From contig WQZK01000013.1 in the NCBI GenBank assembly GCA_009780765.1, positions 1-17,947 on the forward strand: DNA of 17,947 nt, in the 5' to 3' direction. Below, piece by piece: positions 1-8,120 of this stretch. Position 1 is the stretch's first letter. Every line of letters begins with the position of its first letter. Below the pieces are notes generated by a model. It worked only from the letters and a program-made list of their open reading frames with translations, did no database searches and was not told where the DNA came from. This stretch comes from Defluviitaleaceae bacterium (lineage in GTDB: Bacteria > Bacillota > Clostridia > Lachnospirales > UBA5962). The translations under genes and the position numbers were made by a program.

Positions 1-1
1 A

Positions 2-712
2 AAAATAATAGCCATAGTATGCATGTTTTCAAACCATATGGCTAATGCTCTTTTTCCTGTTTTTCCGAGATGGATGCAGATTATGTTTTTTGCTATTGGT
101 GGGTTTACTTTTCCAATAATGGCATTTTTTATTGTGGAAGGGTATAAGCACACATCAAACATAAAAAAATATTTATTAAGGGTTTTTTTGGCAGGTGTTG
201 CGGCACAAATACCGTTTACACTGATTTTTGGAAATTATACACTTAATGTTATGTTTACTATATTTTTAGGGATTGTAACACTTTTGCTGTATGACAAAAT
301 TAAAAATAAAGTAGTGTTTGGGGTTATATTTGTTTTAACTCTAGTGTTGCAATATTTTGTTTCGTTCGATTGGGGTATTGCAGCAAGCATAGTAATTCTT
401 TTGTATCAAATTATTAAAAATGAAAACTGGAGAAAAATTATTCCTCCTATATTTGCTGGTATAATGGTTATTTTACTTGCTTTGCGAGGTGGCGGTCTTT
501 CAAACATACACATTAATTTTGTGATACTTGCAGGGCCTTATATCTTATGTTGCTTTTTGTCGGCAATTCTTTTATTATGTTATAATGGCGAAAGAGGAAG
601 AAAATCAAAGTATTTATTTTATGCGTTTTATCCAGTGCATTTAGCCATTTTAGCGGGTATTGCTTATGCTTTAGATATTATAGATTTTTCGATACTTAGG
701 TTTTGGGGGTAA
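2..712 (+). CDS. TraX-family integral membrane protein (5' end outside window)
   Basis: The product is an almost entirely hydrophobic protein with about seven or eight membrane segments separated by short basic loops. It resembles the TraX/acyltransferase-like family, named after the F-plasmid pilin acetylation protein; most chromosomal members have no proven function. The first ATG in the window is at 23, but the frame is open to the left edge and reads KIIAIVCMFSNHMANAL. This matches the typical TraX opening (a lysine, then hydrophobic residues, then a His in the first membrane segment), so the true start probably lies upstream of the window. The C-terminal part contains YLFYAFYPVHLAILAGI, the family's usual final helix with a YPxHL motif. 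Its stop codon lies one base from the end of the convergent rhodanese gene. Family assignment is by pattern recognition; the substrate is unknown. Confidence 0.75.
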   Translation, partial: KIIAIVCMFSNHMANALFPVFPRWMQIMFFAIGGFTFPIMAFFIVEGYKHTSNIKKYLLRVFLAGVAAQIPFTLIFGNYTLNVMFTIFLGIVTLLLYDKIKNKVVFGVIFVLTLVLQYFVSFDWGIAASIVILLYQIIKNENWRKIIPPIFAGIMVILLALRGGGLSNIHINFVILAGPYILCCFLSAILLLCYNGERGRKSKYLFYAFYPVHLAILAGIAYALDIIDFSILRFWG

Positions 713-713
713 G

Positions 714-1112
714 TTAGTCTGTTTCATAAGGCCAACTTCTTATTCCGCCAAAATCCAAAATATTAGTGTAGCCCATAGAAACTAGTAATCGTACCGCTGA
801 GCGGCTACGATTACCACTTTGGCAATAAACTAAGATAAGTGCATCTTTATCAGGTAGCACAGTTTCGGCATGTTCTGATATTGAGGATTGAGTGAGTAAA
901 ATTGCACCAGGTATTCGTTCTGTATTAAACTCTTGCCTCGTACGAACATCAACGATTATTGCATCTGGGTGAGTATTTATTATTTCATTGGCTTGACTTG
1001 CTGTTATTTGTTGTCCGTTTTGAAGCTCTTCAAATGGAACTTGTGCCACTTGGCAGGCTGTAATAAATATAGAAAATGTGAAAATTATTGCAAATAAAAA
1101 TATTCTTTTCAT
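714..1112 (-). CDS. Rhodanese-domain lipoprotein
   Basis: This 132-aa protein begins with a short basic and hydrophobic signal ending in ITAC at residues 17-20, a lipobox-like site, so it is probably exported and lipid-anchored at Cys20. The rest is a single rhodanese domain: DVRTRQEF near residues 55-62 is the usual DxR...EF entry motif, and CQSGNRS at 97-103 is the active-site loop with Cys97 as the likely persulfide carrier. Single-domain rhodaneses transfer sulfur or act in thiol redox chemistry; the donor and acceptor here cannot be read from sequence. The start is supported by an AAGGAGG ribosome-binding site on the minus strand directly upstream. The gene is convergent with the TraX-like gene (one base between them) and divergent from tmcAL. 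Confidence 0.85.
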   Translation of the reverse strand: MKRIFLFAIIFTFSIFITACQVAQVPFEELQNGQQITASQANEIINTHPDAIIVDVRTRQEFNTERIPGAILLTQSSISEHAETVLPDKDALILVYCQSGNRSRSAVRLLVSMGYTNILDFGGIRSWPYETD

Positions 1113-1140
1113 TGGTACCTCCTTAGTTGTGTTTATGAAA

Positions 1141-1149
1141 AGTATATCA
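1141..1149 (-). promoter_or_regulatory. Possible extended -10 promoter for the rhodanese lipoprotein gene
   Basis: On the minus strand the sequence reads TGATATACT, a TGn extension joined to TATACT, about 29 bases before the lipoprotein start. No good -35 hexamer is present at the right distance, so only the extended -10 supports this call. Confidence 0.3.
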
Positions 1150-1185
1150 TATTCAAATAAAAATTACTATAGGCTGGGTGAGAAT

Positions 1186-2373
1186 GTGAAGATTACAGGA
1201 ATAGTTGCAGAATACAACCCTTTTCATAATGGGCATTTATACCATGTAGAAAAAGCACGAGAAGTTACAGATTGCAAATATATAGTCGCTGTTATGAGTG
1301 GAAATTTTGTTCAACGGGGTTATCCTGCTGCTTTTGATAAATTTAAAAGGGCGGAAATGGCACTTAAAAATGGGGTCGATTTGGTCATAGAATTACCTGT
1401 AATGCTTGCAAATTCTAGTGCCGAGTATTTTTCGCACGCCTCGGTATTTTTGCTTGAATCTATGGGTATTGTTGATAATATTTGTTTTGGTGCAGAAAAT
1501 GCTGATATAGAAAAATTGAAAAAAATTGCAGACTTTTTTATAAATGAGAGTGTTGAATTTAAGAATAACCTGAAAGAGAATTTAGGTAAGGGAATGTCGT
1601 ATCCCTTGGCTAGAAAAGAGGCTTTTATTAGGGAATTTCCTGAAATGGCAGAGGTGTTAAACATGCCAAATAATATTTTAGCGATAGAATATTTAAAAGC
1701 CTTGAAAAAGCTTAATTCAAAGATAGAGCCTGTTGTTATAAAGAGGGTTGTTGCACCGTATCACAGCATAGATTTAGATAATAAAATTGCTTCGGCAACG
1801 GCAGTTAGAGCAGGACTTATGAAGGGCTTAGAAAACATAGAAAATAATATCCCAGGAAATATTTACGAAATAATAAAATCTGATTATGAAAATTTTAGGC
1901 AAAAAAATATTGATAATCTAAGCTTTTTACTGCACTATATATTAAGAACTAAGGACATAAAGGATGTTTTTGACATTAATGATGATTTGAAAAACAGAAT
2001 TTTAAAAATTTCTGATAAGCATTTTAAAATAACAGATATTTTAAAAGAGGTAAAGTGCAAAAATTATACAATGACAAGGCTTAACCGTGCAATTATTAGT
2101 ATAATTTTGGATATAAAGAAAGAGCATGTTACAATGCCACAATATATAAGGGTCTTGGGATTTAAAAAATCATCTTCAGAAATTTTTAAAGAACTTGAGA
2201 AAAATGCAAAATTACCGCTTGTTATAAATTTGGCTAAGGATATAGAGAAGCTTGAAAATAGGGCAAAATTAGCACTTGAAAAAGAAATTAAATCAACAGA
2301 TATTTATAATTTATTAACCAGAAATTTTGAAGAGAAAAATTACGAATACAGAAAACCTATTGTTATAGTATAA
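1186..2373 (+). CDS. tmcAL: tRNA(Met) cytidine acetate ligase TmcAL
   Basis: TmcAL uses ATP and acetate to form N4-acetylcytidine at the wobble position of elongator tRNA-Met, which sharpens decoding of AUG. The N-terminus VKITGIVAEYNPFHNGH carries the HxGH-type nucleotidyltransferase motif (HNGH at residues 14-17), followed by MSGNFVQRG near 38-46 and FGAE near 101-104, all characteristic of this family. The frame is open further upstream, back to 1078 inside the divergent gene. GTG at 1186 is preferred because it gives the conserved N-terminus and the usual length (395 aa), although its ribosome-binding site (GGGTGAG) is weak and close to the start. An ATG at 1135 has no ribosome-binding site and would add 17 unconserved residues. 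recN follows after a 63-bp gap with its own promoter. Confidence 0.93.
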   Translation: MKITGIVAEYNPFHNGHLYHVEKAREVTDCKYIVAVMSGNFVQRGYPAAFDKFKRAEMALKNGVDLVIELPVMLANSSAEYFSHASVFLLESMGIVDNICFGAENADIEKLKKIADFFINESVEFKNNLKENLGKGMSYPLARKEAFIREFPEMAEVLNMPNNILAIEYLKALKKLNSKIEPVVIKRVVAPYHSIDLDNKIASATAVRAGLMKGLENIENNIPGNIYEIIKSDYENFRQKNIDNLSFLLHYILRTKDIKDVFDINDDLKNRILKISDKHFKITDILKEVKCKNYTMTRLNRAIISIILDIKKEHVTMPQYIRVLGFKKSSSEIFKELEKNAKLPLVINLAKDIEKLENRAKLALEKEIKSTDIYNLLTRNFEEKNYEYRKPIVIV

Positions 2374-2387
2374 TTATGTGGTATACT
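2360..2387 (+). promoter_or_regulatory. Probable sigma-A promoter of recN
   Basis: TTGTTA at 2360-2365 and TATACT at 2382-2387 are separated by 16 bases, and TGG directly before the -10 adds an extended -10 element. The promoter overlaps the last codons and stop of tmcAL and lies about 50 bases before the recN start. Confidence 0.55.
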
Positions 2388-2388
2388 A

Positions 2389-2420
2389 ATACTAATCCCA
2401 TTTTAAATGAGGGTTAGTAT
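2389..2420 (+). other. Inverted repeat in the recN leader
   Basis: ATACTAATCCC (2389-2399) and GGGTTAGTAT (2411-2420) form an almost complete 10-bp stem with one bulged base and an AT-rich loop. It lies just downstream of the recN -10 element and just before the ribosome-binding site. No T-run follows, so it is not a standard terminator. It could be an operator or an RNA hairpin in the leader. It does not resemble a LexA box that I can recognise. Confidence 0.4.
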
Positions 2421-2436
2421 AAAAAAGGTGATAGCG

Positions 2437-4110
2437 ATGATAGAAAATTTGCAAATTAAAAATGTTGCATTGATTGAGAAAATAGACGTTGATTTTACAG
2501 CAGGGCTTAACATTTTATCGGGCGAAACGGGTGCTGGAAAATCAATATTAATTGATTCGATAAATTTTTTAATGGGAAATAGAATAGGCAAAGATTTTAT
2601 ACGAACAGGTGAATACGAGGCAGAGGTTTCGGGCGTGTTTTTTCTTAGTGAAAATGCGGATAAGATAAAGGAATTAGGAGTTGAAGTTGATGACGACAGC
2701 CTAATTTTGATAAACCGTAAAATAAATACAGCGGGAAAGGGTTCTATCCGTATAAATGGCAGAACTACTACGCTTTCTGTACTTAAAGAAATCTCGCAGT
2801 ATTTGATTGATTTTCATGGTCAGCATGAGCATCAGTCGCTTCTTAAAGCTTCAAAGCATATTGAGCTTTTGGATAGGTTTTGCGGAACGGAGTTTGAAGA
2901 AATTAAGGTTAATTTAAAAGACAATTTAAAAGAACATAAGGAAATTAGCGAAAAAATAGCCAAGCTTTCTGGCGGTGATATGGACAAAAATTCTAAAATA
3001 GACTTTTTGAAATTTCAGATAGATGAAATTGAAGATGCAAACTTAAAAGAAAATGAAGAAGACGAGCTTTTAGCCGATCGTAAGCTTCTTTCAAATATGG
3101 AAAATGTTATACAGCAAGCCTCTAAGGTTTTAGGGCTTTTGTATTCTGGTGATAATGATGATAGTGCAATTGATAAGCTTCACATGGCTTCGGAGCTGAT
3201 TTTAGAGATAGGTGAAAGTGATGCCGATGCAGAAAATTTTTCTGAAACAATTCAAGAAATAACGGCGGAGCTTGAAGGTTTTATAAGGCAGGTGCGTAAA
3301 TATCACTCAAACTTGGAGGATGACCCTGAACGGCTTCAAGAAGTAAACGAAAGGCTTGAGCTTATTTCTAAATTGAAGCGTAAGTATGGTAAAGATATTA
3401 TGGAAATACTAACTTTTTATAAAAAAGCTACTGAAGAATATGAGTTTTTAATAAATAGTGCCGAACTACTTTTGGAGTATGAAGAAAAGCAAATTAAAAT
3501 ATTAGAAAAAATTAAAGAAAGCTGTGTAAAGCTTAACAAAATTAGACTTAAGAATGCAAAAATAATAGAAGAGCAAATCGAAAATCATTTAAAAGACTTA
3601 GGCATGAAAAATGCAGAGTTTAAAATTAATATAGAAACGCTTGAAGAGTTTAACCAAAATGGAAATAATAGGGTTGAATTTTTGATAACGCCAAATGCTG
3701 GTGAACCGCTTAAACAGCTAGCTAAGATAGCATCGGGCGGTGAAATGAGCCGTATTATGCTAAGCTTAAAAACAGTTTTGGCAAGTGTTGATAGCATAGG
3801 CACATTTATTTTTGACGAAATTGATGCAGGCGTTAGTGGTAGAACGGCACAGATGGTTGCCGAGAAGTTGGCAGTTTTGGCGAGTTTTAAACAAATTTTG
3901 TGTATAACACATCTTCCGCAAATTGCGGCGATGTCTGACAGTCATTATCTGATTGAAAAATCTACAGTCAATAATAACACAAAAACAAGCATTTCAAAAC
4001 TTGAAGAAAATGGCGTAATTACAGAAGTTGCAAGGCTTATAGGTGGTGCTACGATTACAGAAAACACTCTAAACGCTGCAAAAGAGCTTAGGGTTATGGC
4101 AAAAAGGTAG
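2437..4110 (+). CDS. recN: DNA repair protein RecN
   Basis: RecN is an SMC-like ATPase that acts early in double-strand break repair, gathering DNA ends for recombination. The 557-aa product has the full layout: Walker A GETGAGKS at residues 29-36, a long central coiled-coil region rich in Glu and Lys, the ABC signature ASGGEMSR starting at residue 432, Walker B TFIFDEID at about 456-463, and a switch histidine in CITHLPQIAAMSD. The start is placed at ATG 2437, ten codons inside the longest open frame. It has a good AAAGGTG ribosome-binding site at 2424-2430 and yields the family's standard beginning MIENLQIKNVALIEKI. No terminator is evident downstream; a repeat-rich non-coding stretch follows. 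Confidence 0.97.
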   Translation: MIENLQIKNVALIEKIDVDFTAGLNILSGETGAGKSILIDSINFLMGNRIGKDFIRTGEYEAEVSGVFFLSENADKIKELGVEVDDDSLILINRKINTAGKGSIRINGRTTTLSVLKEISQYLIDFHGQHEHQSLLKASKHIELLDRFCGTEFEEIKVNLKDNLKEHKEISEKIAKLSGGDMDKNSKIDFLKFQIDEIEDANLKENEEDELLADRKLLSNMENVIQQASKVLGLLYSGDNDDSAIDKLHMASELILEIGESDADAENFSETIQEITAELEGFIRQVRKYHSNLEDDPERLQEVNERLELISKLKRKYGKDIMEILTFYKKATEEYEFLINSAELLLEYEEKQIKILEKIKESCVKLNKIRLKNAKIIEEQIENHLKDLGMKNAEFKINIETLEEFNQNGNNRVEFLITPNAGEPLKQLAKIASGGEMSRIMLSLKTVLASVDSIGTFIFDEIDAGVSGRTAQMVAEKLAVLASFKQILCITHLPQIAAMSDSHYLIEKSTVNNNTKTSISKLEENGVITEVARLIGGATITENTLNAAKELRVMAKR

Positions 4111-4142
4111 AACGAATATTGGTAAAAGCTTGAGACAAATTT

Positions 4143-4540
4143 GAGACTTTTGAGGGTTACTTATGTGTTACAATAATGTTGTGATAAGTTTATATACTTT
4201 TAAAAAGCTAGATTTCACAACACTTAAGCGACGAAGTTGCCAAACTCGCAAAAATCCTGATTTTTGCGAAAAGGTAGTAGCTGAGGGCAAGTGTGGCTTT
4301 GCCTCACGCAGACCGAAGCACTGCCGCGAGACTTTTGAGGAGTACTTATGTGTTACAATAATGTTGTGATAAGTTTATATACTTTTAAAAAGCTAGATTT
4401 CACAACACTTAAGCGACGAAGTCGCCAAACTCGCAAAAATCCTGATTTTTGCGAAAAGGTAGTAGCTGAGGGCAAGTGTGGCTTTGCCTCACGCAGACCG
4501 AAGCACTGCCGCGAGACTTTTGAGGGGTACTTATGTGTTA
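4143..4540 (+). repeat. 185-bp tandem direct repeat, two full copies plus a 28-bp partial third
   Basis: Copies lie at 4143-4327 and 4328-4512, and the first 28 bases recur at 4513-4540. By eye the two full copies differ at only three positions: two adjacent bases near unit position 14 and one T/C change in the stem at 4237/4422. Each unit holds several inverted repeats. TGTTGTGA/TCACAACA flank a 30-base AU-rich loop (4177-4222). GCGAC-GAA-GTYGC is a short hairpin (4228-4240). TCGCAAAAAT-CCTG-ATTTTTGCGA is a perfect 10-bp stem (4246-4269). CTGAGGGCAA pairs with TTGCCTC (4281-4305). An outer CTCGC/GCGAG pair encloses the last two. This fills the 528-bp gap between recN and dcd. The open frames across it merely follow the repeat and are not convincing proteins. 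It may be a duplicated structured RNA or a small non-autonomous repeat element. Confidence 0.9.
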
Positions 4541-4566
4541 TACTAGTTACAAATCAAGAAAAAACC

Positions 4567-4595
4567 TTGAAAATGTCAAAAAAATATGGTATAAT
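4567..4595 (+). promoter_or_regulatory. Consensus sigma-A promoter for the dcd-valS operon
   Basis: TTGAAA at 4567-4572, a 17-base spacer and a perfect TATAAT at 4590-4595 preceded by TGG form one of the best promoters in the window. Transcription should start near 4602, giving a short leader of about 37 bases before dcd. It lies just after the tandem repeat, so the repeat itself is not in this transcript. Confidence 0.85.
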
Positions 4596-4638
4596 ACAAA
4601 ATTAATACAATTGTGGCAAGTTATGAGGAGGAAAAATC

Positions 4639-5172
4639 TTGATTTTATCAGGACTTGAAATACAGAAAAGGCTAGGAAAAGATATATTTATCGAGCCATT
4701 TAATGAAAAATGTATAAACCCAAATAGTTACAACTTAAAGCTTCATAACGAGCTTTTGGTTTATGATGATTATAATCTTGATATGAAAAAGCTTAATACT
4801 GCAAGTAAGATAGTCATTCCTGAAGAGGGCCTTGTTTTAGAACCCGGAAAATTGTATTTAGGCCGAACTCACGAATATACCAGAACTGAAAATTTAGTGC
4901 CAATGCTTGAAGGCAGAAGCTCGATAGGCAGGCTTGGCATGTATATCCACGTAACGGCAGGCTTTGGTGATGTTGGGTTTGCAGGGTTTTGGACTTTAGA
5001 AATTCATTGCGTTCAGCCTATTAAGATTTATCCGTTTATCGAGGTTTGCCAGATTTATTACCACACAATTTGTGGGGAGTATACTAAATACATATCTGGA
5101 AAATATCAAAATAATGAAGGAATTCAGCCATCGCTACTATATAAGGATTTTGAAAGAAACGGAGAGAAATAG
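4639..5172 (+). CDS. dcd: dCTP deaminase
   Basis: This 177-aa protein belongs to the dCTP deaminase/dUTPase fold. It deaminates dCTP to dUTP (or to dUMP in bifunctional members), feeding thymidylate synthesis and keeping the dCTP/dUTP balance. The opening ILSGLEIQKRLG, the INPNSYNLKLHNELLVYD block (residues 26-43), GRSSIGRLG (92-100), the TLEI segment with probable catalytic Glu121, and the C-terminal YISGKYQNNEGIQPS are family signatures. Sequence reading alone does not separate the mono- from the bifunctional form. The start is TTG at 4639, chosen because AGGAGG at 4626-4631 sits seven bases before it. It is the first gene after the consensus promoter at 4567-4595, and a small unknown gene follows two bases after its stop. 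Confidence 0.95.
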   Translation: MILSGLEIQKRLGKDIFIEPFNEKCINPNSYNLKLHNELLVYDDYNLDMKKLNTASKIVIPEEGLVLEPGKLYLGRTHEYTRTENLVPMLEGRSSIGRLGMYIHVTAGFGDVGFAGFWTLEIHCVQPIKIYPFIEVCQIYYHTICGEYTKYISGKYQNNEGIQPSLLYKDFERNGEK

Positions 5173-5174
5173 TT

Positions 5175-5462
5175 ATGAGCAAGCAAGTTTCAGATTTTTC
5201 AAAGGCTCAAAAAAAACTTATGAAATATTTTAAATGCCCTGATGATTACTTTGTCAAGGTTTTAGACGATTGCAGATGGAGTATTTCTGAAAACGAAGGC
5301 ATGAGTTTTCTTAGCTATTGGGAAGGTGAAAAACGCCAAAATGCTGTCATTGTAAAAAACAGTGAAGGCTCGCTTATTTATGAGGTCAAGAATGAAACCA
5401 TGGTCGTCGCTATCGACTGTGTTAAAATTGCATTCATTTTTAAGAATAGTAAGAAAATTTGA
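5175..5462 (+). CDS. Small protein of unknown function between dcd and valS
   Basis: I do not recognise this 95-aa product. It has no signal peptide or membrane segment. It is mixed and hydrophilic, with an aromatic-rich middle (CRWSISENEGMSFLSYWEG) followed by alternating hydrophobic residues that suggest a small alpha/beta or beta-sheet domain. It is very likely translated: GGAGAG at 5161-5166 precedes the ATG by eight bases, the ATG lies two bases after the dcd stop, and valS starts 18 bases after its own stop. Its position suggests co-transcription with dcd and valS, but this does not reveal a function. Confidence 0.75.
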   Translation: MSKQVSDFSKAQKKLMKYFKCPDDYFVKVLDDCRWSISENEGMSFLSYWEGEKRQNAVIVKNSEGSLIYEVKNETMVVAIDCVKIAFIFKNSKKI

Positions 5463-5480
5463 TTTTTTGGGGGTTTCATC

Positions 5481-8120
5481 ATGAAACGAGAATTAGAAAA
5501 AAACTACAATCCTAAAGTGATTGAAGATAGAATATATAAAAATTGGCTAGACAAAAAATATTTTAGTGCAAAAATTGACAAGAGTAAAAAGCCGTTTACG
5601 ATTGTTATTCCACCGCCAAATATCACGGGGCAGCTTCATATGGGTCATGCTCTTAATGCAACAATTCAAGATATTTTGATTAGAACAAAGCGGATGCAGG
5701 GTTTTCCTACGCTTTGGCTTCCAGGAACAGACCATGCCGCAATTGCCACAGAGGCTAGAATTGTTGACAAAATGGCACAAGAAGGCATAACAAAAGAAGA
5801 TTTGGGGCGAGAGAAGTTTTTAGAGCGTGCTTGGGCTTGGAAAGACGAGTATGGTGGAATTATTACCGAGCAATTTAAGAAACTTGGCTCTTCTTGCGAC
5901 TGGGATAGGGAGCGTTTTACGATGGACGAAGGGCTTTCTGCTGCAGTTTTAGAGGTTTTTATTAGGCTATATGAAAAAGGTTATATTTATAAAGGCGAAA
6001 GGCTTGTAAATTGGTGTCCTTACTGTGAAACAGCAATTTCTGATGCTGAGGTTGACCATGAGGAAAAACAAGGTCATTTCTGGCATTTAAAATATAAGAT
6101 TGATGGTGAAGATGAATATTTAGAGTTCGCAACAACAAGACCAGAAACGCTTTTAGGCGATACTGCCATTGCGGTTAACCCGAATGACGAAAGGTATCAA
6201 AAATACATTGGCAAAACGGTTACTGTGCCTATTGTAAACAGGCAAATTCCTATAATTGCTGATAATTATGTTGAAATGGATTTTGGAACGGGAGTTGTTA
6301 AAATTACGCCTGCACATGACCCGAACGATTTTGAGGTTGGTAAACGCCATAATTTGGATATAATTAATATTATGAATAATGATGGCACTCTTAATGAAAA
6401 TGCAGGAAGCTATCAAGGTTTGGATAGATATGAAGCTCGCAAAAAAATAATTGAAGAATTTAAGGAAATGGGACTTTTTACACAGGCGAGAGAAATTTCT
6501 CATTCTGTTGGCACGCATGAAAGATGCAAAAAAACAGTTGAGCCACTTATAAAAGAGCAGTGGTTTGTTTCCATGTCAGAAATGGCAAAACCTGCATTAG
6601 ACGCTCTTTATAATGGCGAAGTTAGGTTTGTGCCTGAAAGATTTTCAAAAATTTATTCTCATTGGCTTGAAAACATACAGGATTGGTGTATTTCGAGGCA
6701 AATTTGGTGGGGCCATAGAATTCCTGCATATTACTGTGAAGATTGTGGGCATATTACAGTAAAGCTTGAAGCACCTAGTGCGTGTGAAAAATGTAACTCT
6801 GTAAAAATTTATCAAGACGAAGATACGCTTGATACTTGGTTTAGTTCGGCTTTATGGCCTTTCTCAACGCTTGGCTGGCCTAATAAAACTGAGGATTTAG
6901 AATATTTTTTCCCAACAAATGTTTTGGTTACAGGGCAAGATATAATTTTTTTCTGGGTTGTTCGGATGGTGTTTTCTTCTATCGAGAATATGGGAGAAGT
7001 GCCTTTTAAGGATGTTTTGATTAACGGAACTGTTCGCGATTCGCAGGGAAGAAAAATGAGCAAATCGCTTGATAACGGGATAGACCCGCTTGACATAATT
7101 GCCGAATATGGCACAGATGCACTGAGGCTTTCTTTGATACTTGGAAATGCAGCAGGGGCCGACCAACGTGTTTCTTTTGAAAAAATTGAATCTAGCAGAA
7201 ACTTTATAAACAAAATTTGGAACGCAACAAGGTTTGCTATGATGAATTTTGAAGATTCGGAAATAACAGCAAATTTAAATGATCTAATGCCGCAAGATAA
7301 ATGGATTTTATCAAAAGCGAATACTTTGATAAAAGAAGTTACGCAAAATATTGAAAATTATGAGCTTGGTGTTGCGGTTCAAAAAATATACGATTTTGCA
7401 TGGGATGAGTTTTGTGATTGGTATATCGAAATGATTAAACCAAGGCTTTATAATAAAGACGACAAAACCAGAAACGCCGCACTTTTCACACTTAAGGAAA
7501 CGCTTACAATTATTTTAAAATTGTTGCACCCATATATTCCTTTTGTTACGGAAGAAATATTCTTAACAATACAGGAAAAAGAAGAAACAATTGTTTTATC
7601 AGAGTTTCCGAAGTTTAGCGAAGAGCTTGTGTTTTCACAAGAGGAAGCAGATATTGAGTTAATCAAATCGGCTATCAAAAGTATAAGAAATTTAAGGGCT
7701 GAGATGAATGTTTTGCCATCTAAAAAAGTTAATATGACGATTGTTTGTGAAGATGAAAAACTCGGCGATGTATTTAAAGCAGGAATTTCTTTCTTGCAAA
7801 CTTTAGGCTATGCCAATGAAATTTTGATACAAAATGATAACGTTGGCATAAATAAAGACGACGTTGCGATAATCGTTTCTGGGGCGGTAATCTACATGCC
7901 TTTTAGCGAGTTGGTTGATATAGAAAAAGAAATTTTAAGGCTTGAAAAAGAAATTGAAAACCTTAAAAAAGAAGTTTCAAGAGTTGAAAACAAGCTTGAA
8001 AATGAAGGGTTTACAGCAAAAGCTCCGCAAAAACTAATTGATGAAGAAAAAGCAAAAGGCGAAAAATATAAAGCGATGCTTTTAGAAACAGAAAAGCAGC
8101 TTGAGAAGCTTAGAAAATAA
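5481..8120 (+). CDS. valS: Valyl-tRNA synthetase
   Basis: ValRS charges tRNA-Val with valine and hydrolyses mischarged threonine in its editing domain. The 879-aa product is full length for the family. It has the class I signature PPPNITGQLHMGHALN with HMGH at residues 53-56, the CP1 editing region with TTRPETLLGDTAIAVNP, a possible zinc site (CEDCGH...CEKC), and KMSKS at 525-529. The C-terminal region from about 810 is a charged coiled coil, as in other bacterial ValRS, which contacts the tRNA. The ribosome-binding site is a weak G-run (GGGGG at 5469-5473), so translation may depend partly on coupling to the small gene upstream. No T-box was seen in the short upstream gap. Its stop codon TAA shares its last A with the start of the methyltransferase gene. 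Confidence 0.98.
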   Translation: MKRELEKNYNPKVIEDRIYKNWLDKKYFSAKIDKSKKPFTIVIPPPNITGQLHMGHALNATIQDILIRTKRMQGFPTLWLPGTDHAAIATEARIVDKMAQEGITKEDLGREKFLERAWAWKDEYGGIITEQFKKLGSSCDWDRERFTMDEGLSAAVLEVFIRLYEKGYIYKGERLVNWCPYCETAISDAEVDHEEKQGHFWHLKYKIDGEDEYLEFATTRPETLLGDTAIAVNPNDERYQKYIGKTVTVPIVNRQIPIIADNYVEMDFGTGVVKITPAHDPNDFEVGKRHNLDIINIMNNDGTLNENAGSYQGLDRYEARKKIIEEFKEMGLFTQAREISHSVGTHERCKKTVEPLIKEQWFVSMSEMAKPALDALYNGEVRFVPERFSKIYSHWLENIQDWCISRQIWWGHRIPAYYCEDCGHITVKLEAPSACEKCNSVKIYQDEDTLDTWFSSALWPFSTLGWPNKTEDLEYFFPTNVLVTGQDIIFFWVVRMVFSSIENMGEVPFKDVLINGTVRDSQGRKMSKSLDNGIDPLDIIAEYGTDALRLSLILGNAAGADQRVSFEKIESSRNFINKIWNATRFAMMNFEDSEITANLNDLMPQDKWILSKANTLIKEVTQNIENYELGVAVQKIYDFAWDEFCDWYIEMIKPRLYNKDDKTRNAALFTLKETLTIILKLLHPYIPFVTEEIFLTIQEKEETIVLSEFPKFSEELVFSQEEADIELIKSAIKSIRNLRAEMNVLPSKKVNMTIVCEDEKLGDVFKAGISFLQTLGYANEILIQNDNVGINKDDVAIIVSGAVIYMPFSELVDIEKEILRLEKEIENLKKEVSRVENKLENEGFTAKAPQKLIDEEKAKGEKYKAMLLETEKQLEKLRK

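Noticed and set aside
1078..1185. Upstream extension of tmcAL to the longest open frame
   Set aside because: It would overlap the divergent lipoprotein gene and its ribosome-binding site, and the added residues do not fit the conserved N-terminus.
4143..4540. CRISPR array
   Set aside because: There are two large near-identical units directly abutting, with no short repeats separated by unique spacers and no cas genes.
4163..4605. Two related open frames of 68 and 85 codons across the 185-bp repeat, rich in Cys, Arg and Lys
   Set aside because: They exist only because the repeat is open in that frame. There is no clear ribosome-binding site before either start, the first runs into the next repeat copy, and the underlying DNA is dominated by inverted repeats.
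4111..4638. Terminator for recN
   Set aside because: The stems in this gap are not followed by T-runs on the plus strand, so no standard terminator can be called.
6153..7678. Several minus-strand open frames inside valS
   Set aside because: They are antisense frames of a well-supported gene, with no ribosome-binding sites or recognisable protein features.
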